Below are positions 19,011-31,719 of a stretch of 64,000 bases of DNA, piece by piece. Every line of letters starts with the position of its first letter. Position 1 is the first letter of the stretch. A program made the position numbers and the translations under genes. Origin of the DNA: Lamellibrachia columna (taxonomy: Eukaryota; Annelida; Polychaeta; Sabellida; Siboglinidae). The stretch is from the NCBI GenBank assembly GCA_963662155.1, contig OY759270.1:14105008-14169007 (forward strand), in the 5' to 3' direction. The notes beneath the pieces are model-generated. The model was not told the origin of the DNA. It made no database searches and saw only the letters and a program-made list of their open reading frames with translations.

Positions 19011-19467
19011 GGGCACGGACCACAGTCACTTTTCCCATAGACGACCATTATAACATTCTTGTGCCTACATTGAAAATTTATCCTACAATTTTTTTTTTCA
19101 ATTCACAGAAAATGACAGACCCACTAAGACACCTGGTGTGTAAAATTCGTGAAAATGACATATAATCCTTTTCGCACAAATTGCTTCAAAGCATGACGCC
19201 CCTGCATTTCTGCCATGAAATTCCTCAGTTTCCAAAATATGAGTATATCCTGCCTAACAGCCACTGTGTCCTTACGCAATTGGTATACCTACTGACAAAT
19301 GGCATCATTTCAAAGCTTAGATGCTACTGTGCACAAGAACATCACTTCCACTCCCTCATCCACAAAATTTCTGCTCTCACAAATAAACCCTATCTGCACA
19401 ATGAATTTTTTCCTTGGGATTCTTTACGTATGTAATGGCGGATGGATTCTGACTGTGGTCCGTGCCC
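19011..19467. repeat. Block A2 of TIR element 1 (456-bp TIR unit)
   Basis: Begins GGGCACGGACCACAGTCA and ends with its exact reverse complement, so the block alone has MITE structure. The flanks (TATT before, TAAT after) are not a target duplication, so it probably did not insert separately here. Confidence 0.9.
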
Positions 19468-21498
19468 TAATTAATTTCCGACATCTCACAAACCGTCACG
19501 AAAGATATACCAAATCGAAGAAAAACATTTACCTCGATAAATCACAGACGGAAATCCACATCGCAATGCTACACATTAATTGATATGTCACCGAGACATG
19601 CCCCCGTATGTGAGGGGAAGAATTTCAAGTGGGCTGAATTACATATAATGCAATTTAGTCATAAAGCCCACACTGCTTGCTGTGCCGGAGATAAAGGAAA
19701 TCTTACAAGTGTTTCACAAAATGTGGGGTATTTTCATCAATACAACACTAAAATTGTCAACTAATTTTTTATAAAAATATATTTTTTTTAAATATACACT
19801 GTTTTGGGGCAAAAAGCTAGCATTTCAGTGTATTTCACACAGTGATATGTAATATTGAGCGTTCAAAGTACAACGAATTATGGTATGTGTGAAAACAAGC
19901 TATATATCTGACAAGTTTTCATGTGAACATTTGGTATTTCTGACACGGATGACCCAATTTCAAGTCACTGAAGGTGCCAACTGCCTGTCAACGAGAAAAA
20001 ACAGGATGCTGCCTGTTTGGGGCTTTTGAATGTCTACTGTTGCAACTACAGTGACGATAAGCCTACTTTTTGCTCAGATTTCAACTACAGGAGGTTGTAA
20101 ATTCTATTCAGAATCTACATTGGGGTATTTTCTCAGCCAATAGCTGTGCATCATGACAGACAAATGGTCTACCCCATTAAAAGTATGGCCATTGCTTAAA
20201 TGTCAGTTGGACAGATTGCTCCCAGATCAGTCAGATAGTAAACATTTTTGACTCTGATACAGATATCAGCATGGAGAAGAAAAGTGAAGGTGTGGGGAAG
20301 TTCCGAATAGCCAAAAATGAGAGGAGATGTGGCTTTCAGAAGGGGCACACTGTGCCAGGATATTGTTGTTCTACACATACATAATAAATTGTGCACCTTG
20401 AGGGCTTCACTTTGAAGGAGAAGATTTGATGTCACCTGTCTAGGGCATGATAACTGCACAGCAACATTGACATTGGATTGCGATGGAGGTGACTGCAAGA
20501 TATGCAGATACTCCTCTATAGCCTGCTCAGGTGGGAAAGGAAACTGGTGGAAAAAATCAATGTACCTGCAGACAGGTACTCTCCACTATCTCAACATGAC
20601 CAGTGGAGACAGGATTACACTGAGAAAGATTCTGCAACTAAGATAAGGGGGAAATGCACTAGCATTAACAAAACTGTCTTAACACAAACCGAAATGATGG
20701 CCTGAACAGAGGATTGAGTGCTTCTCTACCAAAAAATGTGAACGTCAGTCGCAATGTCAAGGGACGTGCCTGTGCAGCCATTGACAGGCTGAATTATGGA
20801 GCGGGGGACTCTCTACTGTGGAAATTGGAGACAAGCAAAGCTCTGATTAGTAAAGGTGGAAGTGTGCCACACACTCCCCCCACATGTATGTGAGGGTAGT
20901 TCAAGAGAGGATTACCTCATAGCCCTGCAAACACAATGAAACATGGACACACAGACAGACAGGCAAGCAGCTGAGCATGCAAAAGCACACAAACTGGTGA
21001 GTAATGATAAGACTGGCTTAATTAATTCATTGATTTGTCTCTCACCTGTTCAACTGCACAATTTCTAAATACACTAAGGGTAATGACCATGACCAAAACA
21101 ATGCTGCTCTCTCACGCACTGTCTTCTATTGTTGTTTATATGCAGTGGCTCCAGTATCATATGCTGTGGATTAACACACAAGCTGACATTGCAAATATGG
21201 CTACAACTTAGATGTCTAGGAATCTTTGATAAATTATGGTGTAGCATATACATTAATCTATGTACAAGAACTGTCTTCCATTTCCCAGCTGGAAATTTCA
21301 CACATACGACACAATACTGGGCTAGCTAGCCTATACAATATGCTTTAAAACACCCTGTCCATAACATGCAACTGCCATTTCTTGACAAGACAGTGTTAAA
21401 CTTGATTCTCCACCTATATTTTCTCACAAAAAATATCATCCATGCTTGTTTTACCACGATGCGTTGCCTTGGTAACAAGCCAGTCAAAATTTCATATT
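19468..21498. repeat. Block B2 of TIR element 1
   Basis: Second B unit of element 1, closely similar to 16972–19010 apart from scattered substitutions and short indels, notably in the AT-rich tract near 19770. Confidence 0.92.
20271..20893 (+). pseudogene. Mutator-like transposase remnant (B2, element 1)
   Basis: Same layout as 17780–18404: ATG, short basic N-terminus with FQKGHTV, then the GGDCKICRYSSIA, NWWKKSMYL and FSRN-type C-terminal segment with the same internal TAA. A 2-bp difference near 20680 (CTGTCTTAAC against CTGTGTCTTAAC) shifts the frame, so this copy is more decayed. Confidence 0.5.
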
Positions 21499-21954
21499 GG
21501 GCACGGACCACAGTCACTTTTCCCATAGACGACCATTATAACATTCTTGTGCCTACATTGAACATTTATCCTACAATTTTTTTTTTAAATTCACAGCAAA
21601 TGACAGACCCACTAAGACACCTGGTTTGCAAAATTCGTGAAAATTACATACCTCCTTTTCACACAAATTGCTTCAAAGCATGACGCCCCTGCATTTCTGC
21701 CATGAAATTCCCCAGTTTCCAAAATATGAGTATATCCTGCCTAACAGCCACTGTTTCCTTACGTAACTGGTATACCTACTGACAAATGGCATCATTTCAA
21801 AGCTTAGATGCTACTTTGCACAAGAACATCACTTCCACTCCCTCATCCACAAAATTTCTTCTCTCACAAGTAAACACTATCTGCACAATGAATTTTTTCC
21901 TTGGGATTCTTTACGTATGTAATGGCGGATGGATTCTGACTGAGGTCCGTGCCC
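21499..21954. repeat. Block A3, right end of TIR element 1
   Basis: A 456-bp A block whose right TIR carries one substitution (TGACTGAGGTCCGTGCCC). It forms the outer end of the insertion and abuts ACTA and SLC16 exon 3 sequence. Confidence 0.9.
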
Positions 21955-22329
21955 ACTATTTCGAGAAGCGACGGTCTTTGGCGACAGGCCTCGCTCTGTG
22001 TGGGTCGGGAATAGGCACGGTCATCTTTACACCATTAGTCGTGGCTCTTGTGGAGGAATATGGCTGGAGAGGTGCTGTTCTCGTCGAGGCTGGTCTCGTT
22101 CTCAACGGCTGAATATTTTGATCACTATTACGGCCGCTTGAGCCTAAGAAATAGCAGCAACGCAAACCACTCACTGACTTGACAGAAGGGGCGATGAACA
22201 AACACTCTGCTTCGCTGTCTGGCGCACACCTCCTTGCCCAGAATTCTCTTTCGTTGCACTCGCCGCCACAAAAGGCTGCTGAGGCGCTGGAGCACGAGGA
22301 CGCCACCGTGCGGCGTCACGGGATCGAGG
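21955..22329 (+). pseudogene. SLC16 copy 2, exon 3, 3' part
   Basis: Collinear with 2328–2700 of copy 1 and keeps the YFEKRRSLATGLALCGSG signature and the GTAAGT donor. A TGC-to-TGA change gives a premature stop at 22110–22112, and the following TTTTGATCAC differs from TTTGGCTCCC. With the 5' frameshift and the 10.3-kb insertion this exon cannot be functional. Confidence 0.9.
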
Positions 22330-22429
22330 GTAAGTACTAAGTACATTCTGGACCAAATACATACACACATGGATATCGGACATACCTTCATACAATATTA
22401 TAACTGGTACAACACGATACACTGTTGGG

Positions 22430-23470
22430 CGATCTTTTTACTTTCTGACCTAACCATGAAAACGACCACCTTAGAGCACCCAAACTTCTCCTCATATATC
22501 TACTATACATATACACATGTCACGTGGTCAAAAAAGTACATTTACTTTCTCAAAACGATAAAAAGTTACAAAAGAATTAAACCAAAATATCGCCCTCTCA
22601 TAAGGCGCCTACGCGTAGCGCCAAGGCTACCGTAAAATCGATGCATATGACAAGGCGTCGTTCAGTTTCACCAAAACTCTGTGCGGGGGCGCTGCTGATT
22701 GAAATCAAACATAGTACAGTTATGTATTTCTGTTTTAGTTGCGCGTGCGTGCGTGCTTCATTGCTTGTAATTATGCATAACTCAGTATTATTTTTATTTT
22801 TGCTATATATGACATGTCATGTTCTTAGATAATTAGTTTTATTCTTATTACCATCAGATTGTATTATATTTTTAGATGTATTTTAAGTATCTCTGAATGG
22901 ACTTTGTCCAGATTTACGGCGCTACTTTCATACCAATTGCTTTTTTAAATACAGTAATTACGTTGGCACCAGTATTAACGCATACTTTAAAGCGTACTGT
23001 CGAATCTAATACAAATGACCTTAACAAAAATATTCTTATTACTTTGTCACAAAATGTGTTACTAGTATGTATATGTTGATACCACTGATTTCTTTAGAGA
23101 TCAGCTGTTGTTACCTCCCATAATCAGTATGAAGTTAAACACAAAATAAGACACACACGCGTAGATTGCAGCACGCATTCTTCAGGAAAAGTAGCGTGTT
23201 TTTATTCAGCATGAAGATGTTTTATAAAAAAAATAGATTATTAAAACAGCATCACACCCAGACAACGCTCAATATTAATACATGTAATCATCACCATTTA
23301 TTTAATTTACAATAACTTCAACTTATAACATTTTACTAGTTGCAGAACACACGCACGCACGCACACAGATATAACAACAATAAGTATACTTATATAGCGC
23401 ACATGCTTAAAATACATAGTTTATTAAATTAATGAGTTAAATAAATTAGTTAAACATGATGCACGTGTAT
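22430..23470. other. ~1.04-kb unrecognised segment replacing SLC16 exon 4 in copy 2
   Basis: Homology to copy 1 stops after GATACACTGTT (matching ~2795) and resumes at TAATATTGCAGCAAATAACC (matching ~3749). Exon 4 and its flanks are therefore missing and this unrelated DNA sits in their place. It has no long ORF, is AT-rich in its second half and includes a short CACGCACGCACGCAC run near 23350. No terminal inverted repeat or target duplication is clear. Confidence 0.6.
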
Positions 23471-24466
23471 GTACAATAATATTGCAGCAAATAACCCAGC
23501 CACGCAGCATAAATAATGAATCCGACATTACCTATGATTGTAGCAATACTGTCATTGAGACGGAAATTAGTATTTTTGAGTTAAAGACTATACAACTGAC
23601 AGTGATCATTAGTTCTACTGGCGTAGTTGTGAATAATATATGAACCAGTGGTTGTGATCGTTAGGTCTACTGACCTGGTTGAAGATAACATTTGTACCTG
23701 TGGTGTAATGACCTAGTGGAAGGTAACACACATACCAGTGGTTGTGATAGGTAGTTCCGCTAGTCGAAGAGGTCACTGGTCACGCAGGTCACAGTGTGAA
23801 ACTCGTAAATTAAACATCATATTTAAATCAATAGATTTGTTCGGACAAAGTCATAGTTGATTGTTCACCTACTGTCTAATTGCGATATGTCTGGCATTTA
23901 GCAGATGGTTGTGTATCGTTAGAGTTATATTTGTATTTCCTTACGTACTGTATAATAACATCATGTTTCTGACATACATGTTATAACATGTCATAACATG
24001 TTATTGTCATTAAGATGTGAATACAATGACGACGCTGACAGTTCGAAGTGTTTGCACTAAAAAATAATTTGTAAGTAGGTGTCTTACTTTTTCTTATTAT
24101 GTTTGTCAATTGTGAATTTATTATAATATCATTTGTTTATTAAAATAAACCAACCGCTATGTTTTTTTTATTACACGTGGCACCATGTTTTATTAAAATA
24201 ATTAATAAATATAAAGATTCTATAAAGAAATAAATCCATCAATTTGAATCTTACCGATAATGATATTGATATATTACAATAAAACTGTTGAATACGCTGC
24301 ATTTATGGCATTCCGTATTACCTCGTTGTAAGAAGATTTCTACATTAGTTGTTTAAATCTTTCATACAAATATCAATGAAGTTATTTTGAAGATCCTACT
24401 TGTGTGTTAGTGTTAAAATTGTTTTTGTTGTTAAGTTATATGAATGCATGTTGCAACAATTTTCAA
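23471..24466 (+). pseudogene. Duplicated SLC16 intron 4 (copy 2)
   Basis: Collinear with 3749–4619 of copy 1. It has small expansions, for example an extra ATAACATGT unit near 23985 and an inserted stretch near 24050–24160. The acceptor AG of copy 1 is AA here (24465–24466). Confidence 0.85.
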
Positions 24467-24692
24467 TTGGGCATCTCCAAGTCAGACGATGTCTTTCTCA
24501 TTTCAGTGATTGGCGTGTCAAACTTAATTGCTCGCGTCGTCTACGGTTGATTTTCTGACCACAAGTGTGTCAACAGAGTGTTTCTGCGGAGTTCAATGAT
24601 GACGCTCTGTGGCATCTGTACGTCTCTCAGCTTCTTCTGTTTCAACTACGAGATGTTTGTTGTCTACGCCGTCCTCTTTGGCATCTCCACGG
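24467..24692 (+). pseudogene. SLC16 copy 2, exon 5 (dead)
   Basis: The same 226-bp length as exon 5 of copy 1 with a GTGAGT donor, but the acceptor is lost (CAG to CAA). TGG of the conserved GWLSD loop has become TGA at 24548–24550. Other replacements include N to D and AAS to VVY. Homology ends about 70 bp after the exon, and no exon 6 or 7 copy follows. Confidence 0.92.
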
Positions 24693-24769
24693 GTGAGTTG
24701 AGGTTGTAAATGTCCTCACATTAGACCAATTCCTTTGATTGCCGTTGTACAATTTGACATATTAATTTT

Positions 24770-26268
24770 ATTATATTATTATACCTATAAAACAGACATA
24801 CATGTTGGGCCTACTTAGCTTAGCCTTTAGTCTTTACAGAACTTTACACACAGTGACACAGTTACTCACTGATTCAGGCTCTTTAACCGGTATATATGTA
24901 AATCTGCAACATCACTGAGCAGTTATTAACCATTTAATTACAATACCAAGAAACTTACCATGTTTGAAACAATCATCTGTGAAATGCCTGGAGCAGATCT
25001 TGGCATTGTCAGCATCGAAGCTGCTGTCCACTCTTATTGATGCCAATCACGGGCAACTGAATCAGCTTGAGCCCTTGTAACTCATCGTCATCATGCTGTC
25101 AGTCGCTATGCGACAAAGACTGCTTTCATTTCTTGACCGCCGCACTCCATTTAGTTCTCTGCTGTGAGAGTGATGTCCATGAGTCGGTCTTTATGTCTCT
25201 CAGCTTGAGGTTTCTCTTGATGGTATCCTTGAACCGGAGATGAGGGCGTCCTCTCTGTCTGTGACCAGAAGACAATTGAGAATAGAGGATCTGCTTTGGT
25301 AGCCTGTCTGATGACATCCTCATGAGGTGTCCAGTCCACAGGAGATTCTTTTTGATCAGAAGATCTTCCATAGAGGGCAGCCCTATCCGACCGAGTATTT
25401 CCTTGTTTGTCACTTTGTCCTTCCAGGTTAGCCTCATGATCGAACACAGATGTCGCATCATGAAGGCATGCAGCTTTTTCACCTGTCGTCTGTACACTGT
25501 CCAGGCCTCGGCTCCGTATAGTAAGGTGGATAGCACAATTGCGCGGTAGATCTTGCCTTTTACCCGCGTGGACACATGGTGGTTGTTCCAGAGTCTCTGG
25601 CGTAATCGGCCGAAAGATGCACTAGCCTTGGCCATCCTCCTCTGTATTTCAGCATCAATGCGTCCATCACTTGATATAGCGCTTCCGAGGTAGGTGAATT
25701 CCGGAACAGAGTTCAGCTTGTTTCCATCAACCATGATATCCTCCTCTCGGGTTCTTGTAGAGTTGGGTTGGTACAGCACTTCCGTCTTCTTGATGTTAAT
25801 CTTCAGGCCGAACTTTTTTGATGCATCGGAGAAAGCATCCACTATTCTCTGGATCTCTTCAGCAGAGTGGGCAACCAGTGCACTGTTATCTGCGTATAGC
25901 AGCTCTCTCACAAGTATCTGGGTAGTCTTGGTCTTCGCTCTGAAGTGTGCGACGTTGAATAGGTCAGCGCTCTGTCTAGACTGTATATAGACGCCATTTC
26001 CCATGCCTCGGAAAGCCTCGACGAGCATTGCTGATAGGAAGATGGAGAAGAGCGTGGGGGCCAGTACACAGCCTTGCTTGACACCATTGGTAACACCGAA
26101 CGTTTCCGAGACTTCCCCTCCAACACTCACATTCGCCATCATTCCCGTATGTAGACCCTCGATCATGGTTGTGAATTTCTCTGGGCATCCATATTTCCTC
26201 AGTAGCTGCCATAGCCCGGCCCTTCCGACTGTATCAAACGCCTTCGTGAAGTCGACAAATACCATGTA
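24770..26268 (-). pseudogene. RTE-like LINE reverse transcriptase, 3' part, split by TIR element 2
   Basis: The − strand frame (26268 down to 25126) encodes the RT and C-terminus of a non-LTR retrotransposon: VFVDFTKAFDTVGRAGLW, NGVKQGCVLAPTLFS, LLYADNSALVAHS, LKINIKKTEVLYQ, FTYLGSAISSDG, LLYGAEAWTVYRRQ, then WTGHLMRM and RGRPHLRFKD. The layout resembles the RTE/craniofacial-development-protein-like LINEs of invertebrates. The catalytic motif reads YADN instead of YADD, which should abolish activity. The 3' UTR runs to ~24770, ending in ATT-rich DNA, and the upstream part continues at 32515–32590. Confidence 0.82.
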
Positions 26269-27537
26269 GGGCACGGACCACAGTTACTTTTCCCATAGAC
26301 GACCATTATAACATTCTTGCGCCTACATTGAAAATTTATCCTACAATTTTTTTTTTAAATTCACAGAAAATGACAGACCCACTAAGACACCTGGTGTGCG
26401 AAATTCGTGAAAATGACATACCTCCTTTTCGTACAAATTGCTTCAAAGCATGAGGCCCGTGCATTTCTGCCATGAAATTCCCCGGTTTCTCAAATATGAG
26501 TACATCCTGCCTAACAGCCACTGTGTCATTACGCAACTGGTATACCTACTGACAAATGGCATCATTTCAAAGCTTAGATGCTACTGTGCACAAAAACATC
26601 ACTTCTACTCACTCATACACACAATTTCTGCTCTCACAAATAAACCCTATCTGCACAATGAATTTTTTCCTTGGGACTCTTTATGTATGTAATGGCGGAT
26701 GGATTCTGACTGTGGTCCGTGCCCTAATTAATTTCCGACATATCACAAACCGTCACGAAGGTTATACCAAATCGAAGAAAAACCTTTATCTCGATAAACC
26801 ACAGAAGGAAATCCACATCGCAATGCAACACATTAATTGATATGTCACCGAGACATGCCCCCGTATGTGATGGTAAGAATTTCAAGTGGGCTGAGTTGCA
26901 CATATTATGCACTTTCGTCATAAAGCCCACAATGCTTGCTGTGCCAGAGATATAGAAAATCTTACAAGTGTTTCACAAAATATGGGGTATTTTCATCAAT
27001 ACAACACTAAAATTGTCAACTAATTTTTTATTAAAATATTTTTTTTTTTTTTTTTTAATATGCACTGTTTTTGGGCAAAAAGCAGGCATTTCTGTGTATT
27101 TCACAACATTGATAGGTAATATTGAGTGTTCAAACTACAACGAATTATGGTATGTGTGAAAACAAGCTATATATCTGACAAGTTTTCATGTGAACATTTG
27201 GCATTTCTGACACGGATGACCCAATTTCAAGTCACTGAAGGTGCCAACTGCCTGTCAACTAGACAGAATGGAATGCTGCCTGTTTGGGGCTTTTGGGTGT
27301 CTCCTGTTGCAACTACAGTGACGATAAGCCTACTTTTTGCTCAGATTTCAACTACAGGGGGTTGTAAATTCTATTCAGAATCTACATTGGGGTATTTTCT
27401 CAGCCAATAGCTGTGCAGCATGACAGACAAGTGGTCTACCCCACTAAAATTATGGCCATTGCTTAAATGTCAGTTGGACAGATTGCTCCCAGATCAGTCA
27501 GATAGGAAAAGTTTTTGACTCTGATACAGATATCGGC

Positions 27538-28162
27538 ATGGAGAAGAAAAGTGAAGGTGTGGCGAAGTTCCAAATAGCCAAAAATGAGAGGAGATGTGGC
27601 TTTCAGAAGGGGCACACTGTGCCAGGATATTGTGGTTCTACACATACAGAATAAATTGTGCACCTTGGGGGCTTCACTTTGAAGGAGAGGATTTTATGTC
27701 ACCTGTCCAAGGCATGATAACTGCACAGCAACATTGACATTGGATTGCTATGGAGGTGACTGCAAGATATGCAGGTACTCCTCTATAGCCTGCTCAGGTG
27801 GGAAAGGAAACTGGTGGAAAAAATCAATGTACCTGCAGACAGGTACTCTCCACTATCTCAACATGACCAGTAGAGACAGGATTACACTGAGAAAGATTCT
27901 GCAACTAAGATAAGGGGGGAACGCACAAGCGTTAACAAAACTGTGGCTTAACACAAACCGAAATGATGGCCTGAACAGAGGGTTGAGTGCTTCTCTACCA
28001 AAAAATGTGAACTTCAGTCGCAATGTCAAGGGATGTGCCTGTGCAGCCATTGACAGGCTGAATTATGGAGAGGGGGACTCTCTACTGTGGAAATTGGAGA
28101 CAAGCAAAGGTTCTATTAGTAAAGGTGGAAGTGTGCCACACACTCCCCCCACATGTATGTGA
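27538..28162 (+). pseudogene. Mutator-like transposase remnant (B1, element 2)
   Basis: Same internally deleted transposase as in element 1. The C-terminal segment is open from about 27700 apart from one TAA near 27912: TLTLDCYGGDCKICRYSS, GNWWKKSMYL, NRGLSASLPKNVNFSRNVKG, RLNYGEGDSLLWKLE. Here SLPKNVNFSRN matches the family consensus better than the SLPKHV of element 1. Confidence 0.55.
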
Positions 28163-30034
28163 GGGGAGTTCAAGAGAGGATTACCTCATAGCCCTGCGAG
28201 CACAACGAAGCATGGACACACAGACAGACAGGCAAGCAGCTGAGCATGCAAAAACACACAAACTGGTGAGTAATGATAAGACTGGCTTAATTAATTCTTT
28301 GATTTGTCTCTCACCTGTTCAACTGCACAATTTCTAAATACACTAAGGGTAATGACCATGACCAAAACAATGCTGCTCTCTCACGCACTGTCTTCTATTG
28401 TTGTTTATATGCAGTGGCTCCAGTATCATATGCTGTGGATTAACACACAAGCTGACATTGCAAATATGGCTACAACTTAGATGTCTAGGAATCTTTGATA
28501 AATTATGGTGTAGCATATACATTAATCTATGTACAAGAACTGTCTTCCATTTCCCAGCTGGAAATTTCACACATATGACACCATACTGGGCTAGCTAGCC
28601 TATACAATATGCTTTAAAACACCCAGTCCATAACATGCAACTGTCATTTCTTGACAAGACAGTGTTAAACTTGATTCTCCACCTATATTTTCTCACAAAA
28701 AATGTCATCCATGCTTGTTTTACCACGATGCGTTGCCTTGGTAACAAGCCAGTCAAAATTTCATACTGGGCACGGACCACAGTCACTTTTCCCATAGACG
28801 ACCATTATAACATTCTTGCGCCTACATTGAAAATTTATCCTACAATTTTTTTTTTAAATTCACAGAAAATGACAGACCCACTAAGACACCTGGTGTGCGA
28901 AATTCGTGAAAATGACATACCTCCTTTTCGCACAAATTGCTTCAAAGCATGAGGCCCGTGCATTTCTGCCATGAAATTCCCTGGTTTCTCAAATATGAGT
29001 ACATCCTGCCTAACAGCCACTGTGTCATTACGCAACTGGTATACCTACTGACAAATGGCATCATTTCAAAGCTTAGATGCTACTGTGCACAAAAACATCA
29101 CTTCTACTCACTCATACACACAATTTCTGCTCTCACAAATAAACCCTATCTGCACAATGAATTTTTTCCTTGGGACTCTTTATGTATGTAATGGCGGATG
29201 GATTCTGACTGTGGTCCGTGCCCTAATTAATTTCCGACATATCACAAACCGTCACGAAGGTTATACCAAATCGAAGAAAAACCTTTATCTCGATAAACCA
29301 CAGAAGGAAATCCACATCGCAATGCAACACATTAATTGATATGTCACCGAGACATGCCCCCGTATGTGATGGTAAGAATTTCAAGTGGGCTGAGTTGCAC
29401 ATATGCACTTTCGTCATAAAGCCCACAATGCTTGCTGTGCCAGAGATATAGAAAATCTTACAAGTGTTTCACAAAATATGGGGTATTTTCATCAATACAA
29501 CACTAAAATTGTCAACAAATTTTTTATTAAAATATTTTTTGTTATTTTTTTTTAATATGCACTGTTTTTGGGCAAAAAGCAGGCATTTCTGTGTATTTCA
29601 CAACATTGATAGGTAATATTGAGTGTTCAAACTACAACGAATTATGGTATGTGTGAAAACAAGCTATATATCTGACAAGTTTTCATGTGAACATTTGGCA
29701 TTTCTGACACGGATGACCCAATTTCAAGTCACTGAAGGTGCCAACTGCCTGTCAACGAGACAGAATGGAATGCTGCCTGTTTGGGGCTTTTGGGTGTCTC
29801 CTGTTGCAACTACAGTGATGACAAGCCTACTTTTTGCTCTGATTTCAACTACAGGGGGTTGTAAATTCTATTCAGAATCTACATTGGGGTTTTTTCTCAG
29901 CCAATAGTTGTGCAGCATGACAGACAAGTGGTCTACCCCACTAAAATTATGGCCATTGCTTAAATGTCAGTTGGACAGATTGCTCCCAGATCAGTCAGAT
30001 AGGAAAAGTTTTTGACTCTGATACAGATATCGGC

Positions 30035-30659
30035 ATGGAGAAGAAAAGTGAAGGTGTGGCGAAGTTCCGAATAGCCAAAAATGAGAGGAGATGTGGCTTT
30101 CAGAAGGGGCACACTGTGCCAGGATATTGTGGTTCTACACATACAGAATAAATTGTGCTCCTTGGAGGCTTCACTTTGAAGGAGAGGCTTTTATGTCACC
30201 TGTCCAAGGCATGATAACTGCACAGCAACATTGACATTGGATTGCTATGGAGGTGACTGCAAGATATGCAGGTACTCCTCTATAGCCTGCTCAGGTGGGA
30301 AAGGAAACTGGTGGAAAAAATCAATGTACCTGCAGACAGGTACTCTCCACTATCTCAACATGACCAGTAGAGACAGGAATACACTGAGAAAGATTCTGCA
30401 ACTAAGATAAGGGGGGAACGCACAAGCGTTAACAAAACTGTGGCTTAACACAAACCGAAATGATGGCCTGAACAGAGGGTTGAGTGCTTCTCTACCAAAA
30501 AATGTGAACTTCAGTCGCAATGTCAAGGGATGTGCCTGTGCAGCCATTGACAGGCTGAATTATGGAGAGGGGGACTCTCTACTGTGGAAATTGGAGACAA
30601 GCAAAGGTTCTATTAGTAAAGGTGGAAGTGTGCCACACACTCCCCCCACATGTATGTGA
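30035..30659 (+). pseudogene. Mutator-like transposase remnant (B2, element 2)
   Basis: Almost identical to 27538–28162, with the same internal TAA, N-terminal FQKGHTV and C-terminal FSRN motif. This confirms that B1 and B2 of element 2 duplicated after the transposase had already decayed. Confidence 0.55.
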
Positions 30660-31719
30660 GGGGAGTTCAAGAGAGGATTACCTCATAGCCCTGCGAGCAC
30701 AACGAAGCATGGACACACAGACAGACAGGCAAGCAGCTGAGCATGCAAAAACACACAAACTGGTGAGTAATGATAAGACTGGCTTAATTAATTCTTTGAT
30801 TTGTCTCTCACCTGTTCAACTGCACAATTTCTAAATACACTGAGGGTAATGACCATGACCAAAACAATGCTGCTCTCTCACACACTGTCTTCTATTGTTG
30901 TTTACATGCAGTGGCTCCAGTATCATATGCTGTGGATTAACACACAAGCTGACATTGCAAATATGGCTACAACTTAGATGTCTAGGAATCTTTGATAAAT
31001 TATGGTGTAGCATATACATTAATCTATGTACAAGAACTGTCTTCCATTTCCCAGCTGGAAATTTCACACATATGACACCATACTGGGCTAGCTAGCCTAT
31101 ACAATATGCTTTAAAACACCCAGTCCATAACATGCAACTGTCATTTCTTGACAAGACAGTGTTAAACTTGATTCTCCACCTATATTTTCTCACAAAAAAT
31201 GTCATCCATGCTTGTTTTACCACGATGCGTTGCCTTTGTAACAAGCCAGTCAAAATTTCATACTGGGCACGGACCACAGTCACTTTTCCCATAGACGACC
31301 ATTATAACATTCTTGCGCCTACATTGAAAATTTATCCTACAATTTTTTTTTAAATTCACAGAAAATGACAGACCCACTAAGACACCTGGTGTGCGAAATT
31401 CGTGAAAATGACATACCTCCTTTTCGCACAAATTGCTTCAAAGCATGAGGCCCGTGCATTTCTGCCATGAAATTCCCTGGTTTCTCAAATATGAGTACAT
31501 CCTGCCTAACAGCCACTGTGTCATTACGCAACTGGTATACCTACTGACAAATGGCATCATTTCAAAGCTTAGATGCTACTGTGCACAAAAACATCACTTC
31601 TACTCACTCATACACACAATTTCTGCTCTCACAAATAAACCCTATCTGCACAATGAATTTTTTCCTTGGGACTCTTTATGTATGTAATGGCGGATGGATT
31701 CTGACTGTGGTCCGTGCCC

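Larger units (their letters stand above)
11628..21954. mobile_element. TIR element 1, order A-B-A-B-A, with a nested CR1
   Basis: The ends are GGGCACGGACCACAGTCA and its complement (one mismatch at the right end). They are flanked by a 4-bp target-site duplication, ACTA (11624–11627 and 21955–21958), and removing one duplication plus the insert restores SLC16 exon 3. Internally a 456-bp block A, itself ended by the same TIRs, alternates with a ~2.03-kb block B: A1 11628–16971 (contains the CR1), B1 16972–19010, A2 19011–19467, B2 19468–21498, A3 21499–21954. No intact transposase is present, so the element is non-autonomous. The 4-bp duplication does not fit classic Mutator (8–11 bp) or piggyBac (TTAA). 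The superfamily is unresolved. Confidence 0.9.

Noticed and set aside
19011..19467. Block A2 as a separate MITE insertion into B
   Set aside because: Its flanks (TATT and TAAT) are not duplicated and the same junctions recur in every unit, so it is part of the tandem structure.
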